This document shows positions 18,601 to 29,169 of a stretch of DNA of 64,000 nt, one piece after another (position 1 is the stretch's first letter; each line of letters begins with the position of its first letter). The stretch lies in contig NZ_JALDPT010000010.1 in NCBI RefSeq assembly GCF_022695515.1, positions 62,001-126,000 of the forward strand, written 5' to 3'. A model generated the notes under the pieces. The model ran no database searches and was not told the origin of the DNA. It saw only the letters and a program-made list of their open reading frames with translations. Source of the DNA: Phenylobacterium aquaticum. Lineage in GTDB: Bacteria; Pseudomonadota; Alphaproteobacteria; Caulobacterales; Caulobacteraceae. The position numbers were made by a program, and so were the translations under genes.

Positions 18601-20220
18601 GGCGGCCAGCTGCCCGGCTTCAAGGTCACCGAGCTGATCGCGAAACTGCGCCATGCGACGCCCGGCGTGATGCTGATCTCGCCGCCGCCGCACCACGACA
18701 TCTATTCGATCGAGGACCTGGCCCAGCTGATCTATGACCTCAAGCAGATCAACCCTGACGCCCGGGTCTGCGTGAAGCTGGTGGCCATGACCGGCATCGG
18801 GGCGATCGCCGCCGGCGTCGCCAAGGCCAAGGCGGACGTGATCCTGATCTCCGGCAATGTCGGCGGCACCGGCGCCTCGCCCCAGACCTCAATCAAGTAC
18901 GCCGGCGGGCCCTGGGAGATGGGGCTGTCGGAAGCCCACCAGGTGCTGACCCTCAACAATCTGCGCCACTCCGTGCGGCTGCGCGCCGACGGAGGCATGC
19001 GGACGGGCCGCGACGTGGTGATCGCCGCCATGCTGGGGGCCGAGGAGTTCGGGATCGGCACCGCCAGCCTGATCGCCATGGGCTGCATCATGGTGCGCCA
19101 GTGCCATTCCAACACCTGCCCGGTGGGGGTCTGCACCCAGGACGAGGCCCTGCGCGCCAAGTTCACCGGCACGCCGGAAAAGGTCATCAACCTCTTCACC
19201 TTCATCGCCGAGGAGGTGCGCGAGATCCTGGGCCAGCTGGGCTTCAAGTCCCTGCAGGACATCGTCGGGCGCACCGACCTCTTGCAACAGGTCTCCCGCG
19301 GCGGCGAGCACCTGGACGACCTCGACCTCAACCCGCTCCTGGTGAAGGCCGATCCGGGGCTGAACGCGCCCTATTGCACCGTGGAGGGCCGCAACGAGGT
19401 CGCCGACACCCTGGACGCCCAGATCGTGCGCGACGCCGCGCCCATGCTGGAACGCGGCGAGAAGATGCAGCTGACCTACACGGTGCGGAACACGGCCCGG
19501 GCCATCGGGTCGCGGACCTCGTCGCACATCGTGCGCAAGTTCGGCATGACGGGCCTCGCCCCCGGCCACCTGACCGTGCAGCTCAAGGGCTCGGCCGGCC
19601 AGAGCCTGGGGGCCTTCGCGGTCCAGGGCCTGCGCATCGAGCTGACCGGCGAGGCCAATGACTATGTCGGCAAGGGGCTGTCGGGGGCGACCATCATCAT
19701 CCGCCCCTCCCCGCACCTGGCGGCGGCGGAGACCAACGCCATCCTCGGCAACACCGTGCTCTATGGGGCGACGGCGGGGCGGCTGTTCGCGGCCGGCCTG
19801 GCCGGCGAGCGGTTCGGGGTCAGGAATTCCGGCGCGGTCGCCGTGGTCGAGGGCTGCGGCGCCAACGGCCTGGAATACATGACCGGCGGCCGGGCGGTGA
19901 TCCTGGGGCCTGTCGGCTTCAACTTCGCGGCGGGGATGACCGGGGGCATGGCCTTCGTGCTCGATCCCCACGACCGGTTCCTGACCAACCTCAATCCCGA
20001 CAGCGTCCTCGTCCGGCGGATCGCGACCCGGGCCTGGGCGGCCGAGCTCAAGGGCCTGGTCGAGGAGCACGCGCGCGAGACCGGCTCGGCCTATGCCGAG
20101 GGGATCCTGCGCGACTGGGACCGCTATCTGGGCAAGTTCTGGCAGGTGGTCCCGAAGGAGATGGTCCACCGCCTGGACCTGCCCCTGACCGAGGACGAGG
20201 CGATTCACCACAGGGCGTGA
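15658..20220 (+). CDS. gltB: Glutamate synthase (NADPH) large subunit
   Basis: 1520 residues, the full family length. A short propeptide ends at Cys38 of ACGVGL, the nucleophile of the class II glutamine amidotransferase domain, exposed after cleavage. The central and FMN-binding domains follow; Cys1143, Cys1149 and Cys1154 are the [3Fe-4S] ligands, and the GXGXG beta-helix domain ends the protein. It makes two glutamates from glutamine and 2-oxoglutarate. GTG 15658 is followed by three ATG codons, any of which could be the start; GTG overlaps the gltD stop. Confidence 0.97.
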   Translation: MMMMSHDIQSSETQRYLANRQRLIDGHAYDPASERDACGVGLVCALDGKPRREVVELAIRALKSVWHRGAIDADGKTGDGAGVLVSVPQDFFADQVERIGHTLRPGPIAVGQVFLPRTDLAAQETCRTIVEAEALRFGFYIYGWRQVPTDTRVIGEKANATRPEIEQIMLSPPKGLDGEALERALFICRKRIEKRVAAANIQAFYICSLSARSLIYKGMFLAQHIDEFYPDLTDDRFSAAVAIFHQRYSTNTFPEWRLAQPFRMLAHNGEINTLKGNVNWMKSHEIRMAADAFGEMGDDVKPVIQPGGSDSAALDNTFEVLVRAGRDAPMTKALLIPEAWAAKSDDQIKPEHKALYAYCNAVMEPWDGPAAVCATDGRWVVAGKDRNGLRPLRVTYTDDGLLIMGSEAGMCRVDETRIVKKAHIAPGRMVAVDLVEGRLYEEDEIIDRLAAQHPYDQWLGNMVDLEAEVAPGPEPRAYGREELIRRQVAAGLTLEDIELILAPMVEDAKEAVGSMGDDTPLAVLSDQYRPLSHFFRQNFSQVTNPPIDSLRESAVMSLKTRFKNLGNVLAQDEAQTDVFVLESPVLTTGMYQRVIDYIGPKSVAVIDATMPIPAPEARPGDALRANLDRIRAEAEDAALRGCATIVLTDEACGPGRVALPMILATGGVHSWLVAKGLRSYVSIIVRSAECLDTHYFAVLVGVGATAVNAYLAQESFQDRLERGLTGDLSLRQVCLNYKAAIEGGLLKIIAKMGIAVISSYRGGYNFEALGLSRALVAEFFPGMPSRISGIGLAGLEAKAVELHRKAWDAAAISLPVGGFYKARRSGEAHAFEARMVHTLQTACESGDYGIYKRFSDGMRRLPMVQLRDLLDWRSSERPVPVDEVESVNEIRKRFLTPGMSMGALSPEAHGMLNIAMNRIGAKSVSGEGGEDSARYRPLPNGDNPNSAVKQIASGRFGVTAEYLNQCREIEIKVSQGAKPGEGGQLPGFKVTELIAKLRHATPGVMLISPPPHHDIYSIEDLAQLIYDLKQINPDARVCVKLVAMTGIGAIAAGVAKAKADVILISGNVGGTGASPQTSIKYAGGPWEMGLSEAHQVLTLNNLRHSVRLRADGGMRTGRDVVIAAMLGAEEFGIGTASLIAMGCIMVRQCHSNTCPVGVCTQDEALRAKFTGTPEKVINLFTFIAEEVREILGQLGFKSLQDIVGRTDLLQQVSRGGEHLDDLDLNPLLVKADPGLNAPYCTVEGRNEVADTLDAQIVRDAAPMLERGEKMQLTYTVRNTARAIGSRTSSHIVRKFGMTGLAPGHLTVQLKGSAGQSLGAFAVQGLRIELTGEANDYVGKGLSGATIIIRPSPHLAAAETNAILGNTVLYGATAGRLFAAGLAGERFGVRNSGAVAVVEGCGANGLEYMTGGRAVILGPVGFNFAAGMTGGMAFVLDPHDRFLTNLNPDSVLVRRIATRAWAAELKGLVEEHARETGSAYAEGILRDWDRYLGKFWQVVPKEMVHRLDLPLTEDEAIHHRA

Positions 20221-20236
20221 CGCCGGCACGGCCTGC

Positions 20237-20359
20237 TCCCTCGCCCCGCTTCGCGGGGAGAGGGCTGGGGTGAGGGGCCCTTGCCGAACCTCGAGCGAGC
20301 GGCGGCCATCGCCGCGCGGTCCCCTCACCCAACCCTCTCCCCCAAAGGGGGCGAGGGCT
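20237..20359. repeat. Inverted pair of CCCTCTCC-type palindromes
   Basis: Two palindromic units, 20237-20278 and 20320-20359, each a stem of the form CCCCGC-loop-GCGGGG flanked by AGAGGG and GGGTGAGGGG, lie in opposite orientation around a 40-base unique spacer. They fill the gap between the stops of convergent gltB and thpR and probably terminate both. Similar pairs occur at 33043, 39475 and 58709. Confidence 0.8.
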
Positions 20360-20901
20360 TAGGGCGGCGTGAGCGGATATTCCCGCTCCAGCTGGTACCG
20401 CGATCCCGCATCCGTCACGACGCTGGAATAGAGGCCGAAGCTGCGCACCTCGAAGGGCGGGGAGTGCAGGAGGTTGTTGGCCTGGATCCACCAGGCGACC
20501 TTGTCGGGGTCCGGGCGGCGCAGATAGGCGAGCGTCACGTGCGGACGATAGACCCGGGCCTCGGCCGCCAGGCCGGCGCGGCGGGCGGCGCTGTCGCAGG
20601 CCTTGGCCAGGCGCTTCAGGGCGGGATTGTCGTCCACCCCGGCCCAGACCGCGTGGATGTCGGCGCCCTCGCCGAAGCAGCCGACCCCGGACAGCTCCAG
20701 GGTGAGAGGCTCCCCGGCGACGGTGGACAGCTCCGCATCGAGGTCGGCGGCCACGTCCTCGCGCAGGTCGCCAGCGAATTTCAGGGTGATGTGCAGGGCC
20801 TCGCGCGGACGCCAGCGGGCGCCGGCCAGGCCGTTCTGGCGGCGGGCCAGGCCCTCGGCGATCTCGTCGGGGACGGCCAGGGCGGCGAACAGGCGGATCA
20901 T
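20359..20901 (-). CDS. thpR: RNA 2',3'-cyclic phosphodiesterase (2'-5' RNA ligase family)
   Basis: 180 residues from ATG 20901. The two tetrapeptides of the 2H phosphoesterase superfamily are present: His37 in HITL and His121 in HVTL, one in each lobe. The opening RLFAALAVP is typical of ThpR. The enzyme opens 2',3'-cyclic phosphates in RNA; its ligase activity is reversible and its role unclear. It is convergent with gltB and divergent from the BI-1 gene. Confidence 0.93.
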   Translation of the reverse strand: MIRLFAALAVPDEIAEGLARRQNGLAGARWRPREALHITLKFAGDLREDVAADLDAELSTVAGEPLTLELSGVGCFGEGADIHAVWAGVDDNPALKRLAKACDSAARRAGLAAEARVYRPHVTLAYLRRPDPDKVAWWIQANNLLHSPPFEVRSFGLYSSVVTDAGSRYQLEREYPLTPP

Positions 20902-21034
20902 GCCCCCAAGGCTAGCGGCCTTCCGGCGCCAGACAAGACCCGCTGTCCCAAGGGGCGCCTTGCTAAAGCCAAGAAGCGCACCGATATTCTGGTGTGCGCC
21001 CGCTTGGGGCGTGTGAAAGAGGGCTTTGCCTCCG

Positions 21035-21787
21035 ATGAGCGACTTCAACCGCGGCTACACGCGCACGATCCCCGCCGATCGCGCCGACATGTCGGTGGAC
21101 GCGGGACTTCGCAGCTTCATGCTGGGCGTCTACAATAAGGTTGCGCTGGGCCTGGTGGTCTCGGCGGCGATGGCCTTCCTCACATCATCCGTTCAACCCG
21201 TCCGCGACCTGCTGTTCCGCGTTACGGTCGATGGCCGCTTGGTGGGAATGGCTCCCCTTGGCTGGGCCGTCGCATTCGGGCCAATCCTGGTCATCCTTTT
21301 CTCGGGATTTGGCGTTCGCAACCAGACCCCGCGCACAAGCGGAATTACATACTGGACAGTCGTGACCCTGATGGGTGCGTCGCTCGGCGTGCTGGCCTTG
21401 GTCTATACGGGCTCTTCGATCGCCACGACCTTCCTGATCACGGCCTCAGCCTTCGGTGTGCTGTCGCTGGTTGGCTATACGACCAAGCGCGACATGACTG
21501 CGTTCAACAGCTTCTTGATAATGGGGGTCTGGGGTTTGTTGGCAGCCATGGTCGCCAACATGTTCCTGCATCTGCAGGGGCTGGATTTCGTCGTCAACAT
21601 CCTGGGCGTCTTCATCTTCGGAGGCCTGATCGCCACTGGCACGCAAGAGCTGAAGATGAACTACTATCAGATGGCCGGCGATCAGCAGGGTCTGGGCGTC
21701 ATGACCAATTTCGGCGCACTGACCCTGTACATTCGCTTCATCAATCTCTTCCAGTTTCTGCTCCGTCTGACCGGCGGCCGTCGCTAA
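21035..21787 (+). CDS. Bax inhibitor-1/YccA family membrane protein
   Basis: 250 residues with a soluble N terminus (about 30 residues) and seven predicted membrane helices, starting at the FMLGVYNKVALGLVVSA segment that typifies the family. The C terminus ends in an LYIRFINLFQFLLRL helix. Members conduct calcium or protons or regulate membrane proteases such as FtsH; no specific role follows from this sequence. ATG 21035 has a GAAAGAGGG tract upstream. Sampled lines have 57-62% GC against about 70% next door. A strong intrinsic terminator follows. Confidence 0.93.
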   Translation: MSDFNRGYTRTIPADRADMSVDAGLRSFMLGVYNKVALGLVVSAAMAFLTSSVQPVRDLLFRVTVDGRLVGMAPLGWAVAFGPILVILFSGFGVRNQTPRTSGITYWTVVTLMGASLGVLALVYTGSSIATTFLITASAFGVLSLVGYTTKRDMTAFNSFLIMGVWGLLAAMVANMFLHLQGLDFVVNILGVFIFGGLIATGTQELKMNYYQMAGDQQGLGVMTNFGALTLYIRFINLFQFLLRLTGGRR

Positions 21788-21811
21788 GCCCACCAGAGCA
21801 CCAGAAACACG

Positions 21812-21842
21812 AAACCCCGGCGGGCGACCGCCGGGGTTTTTG
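21812..21842 (+). terminator. Rho-independent terminator of the BI-1 gene
   Basis: AACCCCGGCGG pairs with CCGCCGGGGTT around a GCGA loop and is followed by TTTTTG. It ends nine bases before the stop of the convergent DUF2794 gene, which may share it. Confidence 0.9.
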
Positions 21843-21850
21843 TTTGGGCA

Positions 21851-22186
21851 TCAGTCCACGACCTTGAACCTGCCCTTGTCGAAGATGCGCAGGACCTGGT
21901 CCAGTTCGTGGCCGCGCTTCAGGATCATGCCGCCCTCGCCGATCACCGCCCAGGCGCCCTGGCGGCGCGCGAGCGCCGGGCGCTTCTCGATGCGGTAGAG
22001 CGGGTTCTCCGAGGCCCGGCGATAGACCGAGAACACGCAGACCTCGTCCGTCGCGCCGATCGCATAGTCGCGCCATTCGCCGGCGGCGACCATGCGGCCA
22101 TAGAGGTGGAGGATGCGCGACAGTTCGCGCCGGTCGAAAAAGACCTGGCCGGACTGGGGCGCCGGAGGGGACGGGTCAAAGGCCAT
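21851..22186 (-). CDS. DUF2794 domain protein
   Basis: 111 residues. The protein shows the conserved DUF2794 core: FDRRELSRILHLYGRMVAAG, then EWRDYAIG, LYRIEKRP and LKRGHELDQVLRIFD. The domain is found widely in alphaproteobacteria and its function is not known. There is no signal peptide or membrane segment. It stands alone: convergent with the BI-1 gene and with a 312-bp gap upstream. Confidence 0.88.
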   Translation of the reverse strand: MAFDPSPPAPQSGQVFFDRRELSRILHLYGRMVAAGEWRDYAIGATDEVCVFSVYRRASENPLYRIEKRPALARRQGAWAVIGEGGMILKRGHELDQVLRIFDKGRFKVVD

Positions 22187-22289
22187 CTGACGCGAATCCT
22201 AGACCCAAACCCCCGCCCATGGCGAGCGTCACCTTGGGGACACAGCCGCCCCGGATTCGGGACATGCCGCAATATCGCGCCGTGAAATG

Positions 22290-22480
22290 ACCTTATTTCG
22301 GACCCGCGCCCGCCTGATCCGCCGACGATAAAGTCATTGTCGGTTGAACAGAGACACGCGGGTCCCGGATCCTGAACAGCCCCCCCAGCCCCCCTGGAAC
22401 GTGGGTCCTGGTCAGCCGACACTCTAAATTCTCTCCCCAACGTCTGGCCCGCGCGGTTTCCCCCCACCGCGCGGGCTTTG
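22290..22480 (+). ncRNA. Candidate small RNA ending in an intrinsic terminator
   Basis: The 312-bp gap 22187-22498 has minus-strand genes on both sides, yet it ends in a perfect plus-strand terminator: GCCCGCGCGG (22447-22456) pairs with CCGCGCGGGC (22467-22476), then TTTGACGTTT. Upstream, GGACCCGCG (22301-22309) can pair with CGCGGGTCC (22357-22365), enclosing a CCGAC/GTCGG hairpin, and a C-rich stretch follows at 22381-22394. This is what an independent small RNA looks like. The 5' end is a guess and I do not see a convincing promoter. The C-rich segment recalls the target-binding loop of the Caulobacter RNA GsrN, but homology is not shown. Confidence 0.45.
22447..22480 (+). terminator. Intrinsic terminator facing the plus strand
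   Basis: A perfect 10-bp stem with a TTTCCCCCCA loop is followed by TTTGACGTTT. No plus-strand protein gene lies upstream, so it must end a non-coding transcript or block antisense transcription. Confidence 0.75.
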
Positions 22481-22498
22481 ACGTTTCTGGAGCCTGGA

Positions 22499-23224
22499 TC
22501 AGCGGGCGGGCGCGGCGACGACGGCCGGCGGGGCCTTGCGGGCGACGGTGATGACCTTGCCGCCCTTGGGCGCCTGGACCAGGACCGCCATGGCCAGGCC
22601 CTCCTCGGTCGCGGGCGGGATCTTGTAGGCCGAGGGCCTGCCCCACCACATGCCGAGCTTCTTGATCTCGCGCACCACATTGGTGTGGGCGACGGTCTGG
22701 CCCTTGTTGTCGCCCTTCTTGACCACGACGTCCTGTTCGCGCGGGTCGTAGCGCACCAGCCAGACCTCGGCCCCGCCCTTGGGCGCGGCGCCGGCGCCGA
22801 TATTGATCCGGCGGACGCCCAGGAAGGCCATGTCCGGCCCCTTACGCGCGCCGGCGGCGGCGGAGGTCACCAGCTTCTCGACCTTGTCGGTCTGCAGGCC
22901 GCCCACCTGGGCGCGGCCGTCGACCACCACCTGGGGCGTATAGGGCTCGCGCAGGGACAGCCGGGCCACATAGGCCTTCTGGCGCAGGGTGAACTCGGGC
23001 TTGGCGAAGGTGTCGGCCCAGCCGAGATAGTCCCAGTAGTCGACAGGGAAGGTCAGGGCGAGCACGTCCGGGCGCTCGGCCAGCTTGCCCAGATAGGCGT
23101 TGGCCTCGCCGCAGGAGGCGCAGCCCTGGGCGGTGTAGAGCTCGACCAGCACCGGCGGCTTGGCGGCGAAGGCCAGGACCGGCAGGGCGGCGAGGAACAG
23201 GCTGAGGACGGCGGCGCGACGCAT
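22499..23224 (-). CDS. DUF1223 family exported thioredoxin-like protein
   Basis: 241 residues from ATG 23224. A signal peptide (MRRAAVLSLFLAALPVLAFA) is followed by VLVELYTAQGCASCGEANAYL, a CxxC in a thioredoxin-like setting, then PVDYWDYLGWADTFA and TPQVVVDGRAQVGG, the hallmarks of DUF1223. Members are predicted periplasmic thiol-disulfide proteins of unknown partner. ATG 23302 would add a non-signal leader and is rejected. It lies downstream of acnA on the same strand, separated by a hairpin. Confidence 0.88.
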   Translation of the reverse strand: MRRAAVLSLFLAALPVLAFAAKPPVLVELYTAQGCASCGEANAYLGKLAERPDVLALTFPVDYWDYLGWADTFAKPEFTLRQKAYVARLSLREPYTPQVVVDGRAQVGGLQTDKVEKLVTSAAAGARKGPDMAFLGVRRINIGAGAAPKGGAEVWLVRYDPREQDVVVKKGDNKGQTVAHTNVVREIKKLGMWWGRPSAYKIPPATEEGLAMAVLVQAPKGGKVITVARKAPPAVVAAPAR

Positions 23225-23320
23225 CGGCCCGCACTTAAGCGGAGTCAGGCCCGCCCGGCGTTCAAGAAGGTGTGAGAAGGCGCGAGGCGCGGAAACGGAC
23301 ATCAGTCCGCAAATACGCCA

Positions 23321-23358
23321 CCGCGCCCGGCTGGATGCAACCGGGCGCGGGACGTTTT
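23321..23358 (+). terminator. Hairpin with plus-strand T-tract between acnA and the DUF1223 gene
   Basis: CCGCGCCCGG pairs perfectly with CCGGGCGCGG around CTGGATGCAA, then GACGTTTTT on the plus strand. Both neighbouring genes run on the minus strand, where the U-tract is missing. It may still stall acnA transcription as a strong stem, or it may stop antisense RNA. Confidence 0.55.
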
Positions 23359-23363
23359 TCGGC

Positions 23364-26051
<2,688 letters not shown>

Positions 26052-26229
26052 GCTAAAGGATCCTTCCTCTGTTCTCGGCCGCTCAACGACCGCATCGGGG
26101 ATCGCGCGCTTTTCGAGGCGGACACACAGCGTTCGCCCCAGCGCCGCGTACGCCCCCCGAGGCGGCGCCGGCCGCGCGCGTCATAGCCCCTAGATTCTTT
26201 CCCGTCCATGCAACGGGCGCGCGCGACCT

Positions 26230-26847
26230 ATGATCACACGCCTGGAGATCCTTGACCTCGCCCTGGCGCGGGGAGGGCGCCGCTTGTTTTCGGGGCTGAC
26301 GCTCAATCTGGCGGCAGGCGAGGCCTGCGCGCTGACCGGGCGCAACGGGGCCGGCAAGACCAGTCTGCTGCGCGCTGTGGCCGGGCTGATCACCCCGGAG
26401 GCCGGGCGAATCAGCTTCGGCGACACCGATCCGGCGGACGCCCGGGCCCAGGGCCTGCACCTGCTGGGTCACCTCGACGGGCTGAAGTCCGGCCGCACGG
26501 CGCGGGAGGAACTCGACTTCTGGACCCGCTGGAACGGCGGGTCCGGTCCGGCGGCGGCCGAGGCCGCGCGTCGGCTGGAGATCACGCCCCTGCTCGACCT
26601 GGAGATCCGCCGTTTGTCGGCCGGCCAGAGGCGGCGCCTGGCGCTCGCCCGCATGCTGTCGGCGCCCCGACCCCTGTGGCTGCTGGACGAGCCGCTCAGC
26701 CCGCTGGATTCCGGCTGGCGGGCCCGGTTCGGCGAGATCATGGCCGAGCACCTGGCCGGGGGCGGCCTGATCCTGGCCGCCATCCATGACCCCCTGCCCG
26801 TGCCGGCGCAATCGGTCGACATCCGCGCCGACGGGGTCGCCGCATGA
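26230..26847 (+). CDS. ccmA: Heme exporter ABC ATPase
   Basis: 205 residues. Walker A GRNGAGKT is at 37-44, the signature LSAGQRRR and the Walker [13 protein letters not shown] follow. The short length and the neighbouring membrane genes identify CcmA, which with CcmB drives release of heme-loaded CcmE in cytochrome c maturation. The ATGA overlap with ccmB shows coupling. It begins the operon divergent from acnA. Confidence 0.95.
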   Translation: MITRLEILDLALARGGRRLFSGLTLNLAAGEACALTGRNGAGKTSLLRAVAGLITPEAGRISFGDTDPADARAQGLHLLGHLDGLKSGRTAREELDFWTRWNGGSGPAAAEAARRLEITPLLDLEIRRLSAGQRRRLALARMLSAPRPLWLLDEPLSPLDSGWRARFGEIMAEHLAGGGLILAAIHDPLPVPAQSVDIRADGVAA

Positions 26848-27509
26848 GCGCCGCCCTGGAGCTGTTCGCCCGCGAGGCGCGCCTGGCCTGGGGCCGCGGC
26901 GGCGGGCCGCTGGTCTCGGTGGGATTCTATGCCGGCGTCGCCACCCTGCTGCCGCTGGCCACCGGGCCGGAGCCGGCGCGGCTGGCCGCCGTGGCGCCCG
27001 GCATGGCCTGGATCGGCCTGGCGCTCGCCGCCCTGCTCAGCCTCGATCGGCTGTTCGAGCGCGACTATGAGGACGGGGCGCTGGACCTCATCACCCTCTC
27101 GCCCATGCCGCTGGAGCTGACCTGCGCGATCAAGTGCCTGGGCCAATGGGTCGCCACCGGCGCGCCCCTGGCGCTGGCCGCCCCCATCGCGGCCATTGCG
27201 CTCGGCGCGCCGCTGGCGCTCGCGCCGCTGATCTTCGCCAGCGCCCTGGTGGGCGGCCTGGCCTTCGCCTTCACCGGCGGGATCGGGGCGGCGCTCAGCC
27301 TGGGCGCCCGCCGCGGCGGCCTGCTGACCGCGGTGATCGTCCTGCCGCTGTTCGTGCCGCCGGTGATCTTCGGCGGCGGGGCGCTGGACGCCTTCGCCTC
27401 CGGCCTGCCCTGGCGGTCGGGCTTCACCCTGCTGTCGGCCTATGCGGCCGCCGCCGTCGCGCTCGGCCCGGTGGCCATGGCCGCGGCCTGCCGCAACGCG
27501 CTGAGCTGA
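26844..27509 (+). CDS. ccmB: Heme exporter membrane subunit
   Basis: 221 residues with six hydrophobic helices. The N-terminal cytoplasmic helix [17 protein letters not shown] and the [16 protein letters not shown] loop are conserved CcmB features. It is the permease partner of CcmA. The gene overlaps ccmA by four bases and is followed, after about 100 bases, by a Spy-like gene rather than by ccmC. Confidence 0.95.
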   Translation: MSAALELFAREARLAWGRGGGPLVSVGFYAGVATLLPLATGPEPARLAAVAPGMAWIGLALAALLSLDRLFERDYEDGALDLITLSPMPLELTCAIKCLGQWVATGAPLALAAPIAAIALGAPLALAPLIFASALVGGLAFAFTGGIGAALSLGARRGGLLTAVIVLPLFVPPVIFGGGALDAFASGLPWRSGFTLLSAYAAAAVALGPVAMAAACRNALS

Positions 27510-27607
27510 ACCGCCGTCGAACATGACGAAAGCTTAAGGTTGGGCCGCCGCCGGACTCGGCCCCGCCGCCCGTTAGAGGCTGCAGGGGCGCGACAACGGA
27601 GACACCC

Positions 27608-28147
27608 ATGAACCTGAAATCCTTCCGACCGGCCGCGATCGGCGCGTCGATGCTGATCCTCGCGGCCGCCGGCGTCGCGGTGGCCCAGACCGCGCCCCCG
27701 CCGCCCGGCATGATGGGCGGCGTGCATGACATGGCCGGCCCCATGGAGGGTCATGGCGACCACGCCGCCATGATGCAGCACCACATCCAGCACCTGCGCG
27801 ACGTCCTGCAGCTGACTCCGGCCCAGGAGCCGGCCCTGCAGGCCCTGGTCGCCGCCATGAAGCCGCCGGAAGGCCTGCGCGAGAAGATGAAGGCCGAGCA
27901 TGAGGAGATGGCCAGGCTGACCACGCCCCAGCGCCTGGACCACATGAAGGCCAGGATGGCCGAGCACGAGGCGATGATGGACCAGCACATCGCGGCGGTG
28001 AAACGCTTCTACGCCCAGCTCACCCCGGCCCAGCAGAAGGCCTTCGACGCCCTGCCCCCGATGATGGGCCATGGCGAACATCCCGGCGCCCGCATGGGCG
28101 GCCATCGCATGGGCGGTCACAAGATGGACGGCGGCCACGAAGGCTGA
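27608..28147 (+). CDS. Spy/CpxP-like periplasmic protein (LTxxQ motif), His/Met-rich
   Basis: 179 residues. A signal peptide ends near VAVAQTA. Two LTPAQ motifs, at the start and end of a helical core, mark the LTXXQ family of periplasmic chaperones and metal-stress sensors. Both ends are very rich in Met and His (for example GGHRMGGHKMDGGHEG at the C terminus), which suggests copper or other metal binding. It sits between ccmB and ccmC on the same strand and may share their transcript. Role in heme or copper handling is inference only. Confidence 0.82.
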   Translation: MNLKSFRPAAIGASMLILAAAGVAVAQTAPPPPGMMGGVHDMAGPMEGHGDHAAMMQHHIQHLRDVLQLTPAQEPALQALVAAMKPPEGLREKMKAEHEEMARLTTPQRLDHMKARMAEHEAMMDQHIAAVKRFYAQLTPAQQKAFDALPPMMGHGEHPGARMGGHRMGGHKMDGGHEG

Positions 28148-28153
28148 CGTCGA

Positions 28154-28193
28154 CGCGGACCGGCCGGCTTGGTCATTGGGCCGGCCGGTCCGC
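28154..28193. other. Perfect GC-rich hairpin after the Spy-like gene
   Basis: GCGGACCGGCCGGC pairs with the near-exact CCGGCCGGTCCGC around a 12-base loop. There is no T-tract on either side, so it may be an RNA-stabilising or attenuating stem rather than a terminator within the ccm operon. Confidence 0.5.
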
Positions 28194-28262
28194 GACCTCC
28201 CCGCGGGAGCGCCTTGATCTATCCCATTGCTCCGGTCGCCCGGGGAAGCTAATCCGCGAGCC

Positions 28263-28991
28263 ATGATCCCAGCGCCCGCCTTCCTGGCCAATCCCGAACG
28301 CTTCATGGCGTTCTCACGCTGGGCCGCGCCGATGTTCGGGGCGATCGCCCTCCTGCTCGCCGCCGCCGGCCTGTGGCTCGGCTTCGCCGCCCCGGAGGAC
28401 TACCAGCAGGGCGCGACGGTCAAGATCATGTTCATCCATGTGCCCGCGGCCTGGATGAGCATGTTCGTCTATGTCTGCATGGGGGTCGCGAGCTTCCTGG
28501 CCCTGGTCTTCCGCCACGCCCTGGCCGACGCCGCCGCCCAGGCCGCCGCGCCGCTGGGCGCCGCCTTCACGGCGCTGGCGCTGATCACCGGCTCGCTCTG
28601 GGGCCGGCCGATGTGGGGCGCCTGGTGGGTGTGGGACGCGCGCCTCACCTCGGTGCTGGTGCTGTTCCTGTTCTACCTGGCCTATATGGCGCTGCGGGCC
28701 AGCCTGGACGACGAGACCAAGGCCGCCCGCGCCGGCGCGATCCTGGCCCTGGTGGGGCTGGTCAATCTGCCGGTCGTCCACTGGTCGGTGACCTGGTGGA
28801 ACACCCTGCACCAGGGCGCCTCGGTGTTCCGCAAGGGCGGCTCGACCCTGGCCCCGGTGTTCCTTACCCCGCTCCTGCTGATGGGCCTGGCCTATATGGC
28901 GGCCTTCGGCGCCCTGTGGCTGGTCCGCATCCGCGGCGAAGTCTGGCGCAAGCGCGCCGAGGCGGCCGCCCTGCGCGCGGCGAGGGCCTGA
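28263..28991 (+). CDS. ccmC: Heme transporter/heme-handling protein CcmC
   Basis: 242 residues with six membrane helices. The tryptophan-rich heme-handling motif WGAWWVWDARLTS, flanked by MFIHVPAAWMSMF, places it in the HMP family; the motif presents heme to CcmE. ATG 28263 is the first good start after the hairpin. The gene stops four bases before the small ccmD gene. Confidence 0.96.
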   Translation: MIPAPAFLANPERFMAFSRWAAPMFGAIALLLAAAGLWLGFAAPEDYQQGATVKIMFIHVPAAWMSMFVYVCMGVASFLALVFRHALADAAAQAAAPLGAAFTALALITGSLWGRPMWGAWWVWDARLTSVLVLFLFYLAYMALRASLDDETKAARAGAILALVGLVNLPVVHWSVTWWNTLHQGASVFRKGGSTLAPVFLTPLLLMGLAYMAAFGALWLVRIRGEVWRKRAEAAALRAARA

Positions 28992-28995
28992 CCCC

Positions 28996-29169
28996 ATGGC
29001 CGACCTCATCACCGGCAAGTACGCCGCCTTCATCGGCCCGGCCTATGCGATCACCGCCGCGACCTTGGCGGCCATGATCTGGACCAGCCTCGCCTATGCC
29101 CGCCGCTGGCGGAAGCGGACCGAGGAGCTCAACGCCGCGCAGCAGGCGAGCCGGGAGCCGCAGGCGTGA
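28996..29169 (+). CDS. ccmD: Heme exporter protein D
   Basis: A 57-residue reading frame beginning MADLITGKYAAFIGPAYAIT, with one membrane helix (about residues 13-36) and a charged cytoplasmic tail RRWRKRTEELN. Size, topology and position between ccmC and ccmG identify CcmD, which stabilises the CcmABC complex with CcmE. Its TGA overlaps the GTG start of ccmG. Confidence 0.92.
   Translation: MADLITGKYAAFIGPAYAITAATLAAMIWTSLAYARRWRKRTEELNAAQQASREPQA

Noticed and set aside
15625-18696. A 1023-codon open frame on the minus strand
   Set aside because: It is antisense to gltB, rich in His/Gly/Ala/Asp/Arg, and shows no domain; gltB is certain.
28154-28193. The hairpin after the Spy-like gene as an intrinsic terminator
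   Set aside because: The stem is strong but no T-tract follows on either strand, so termination cannot be claimed.
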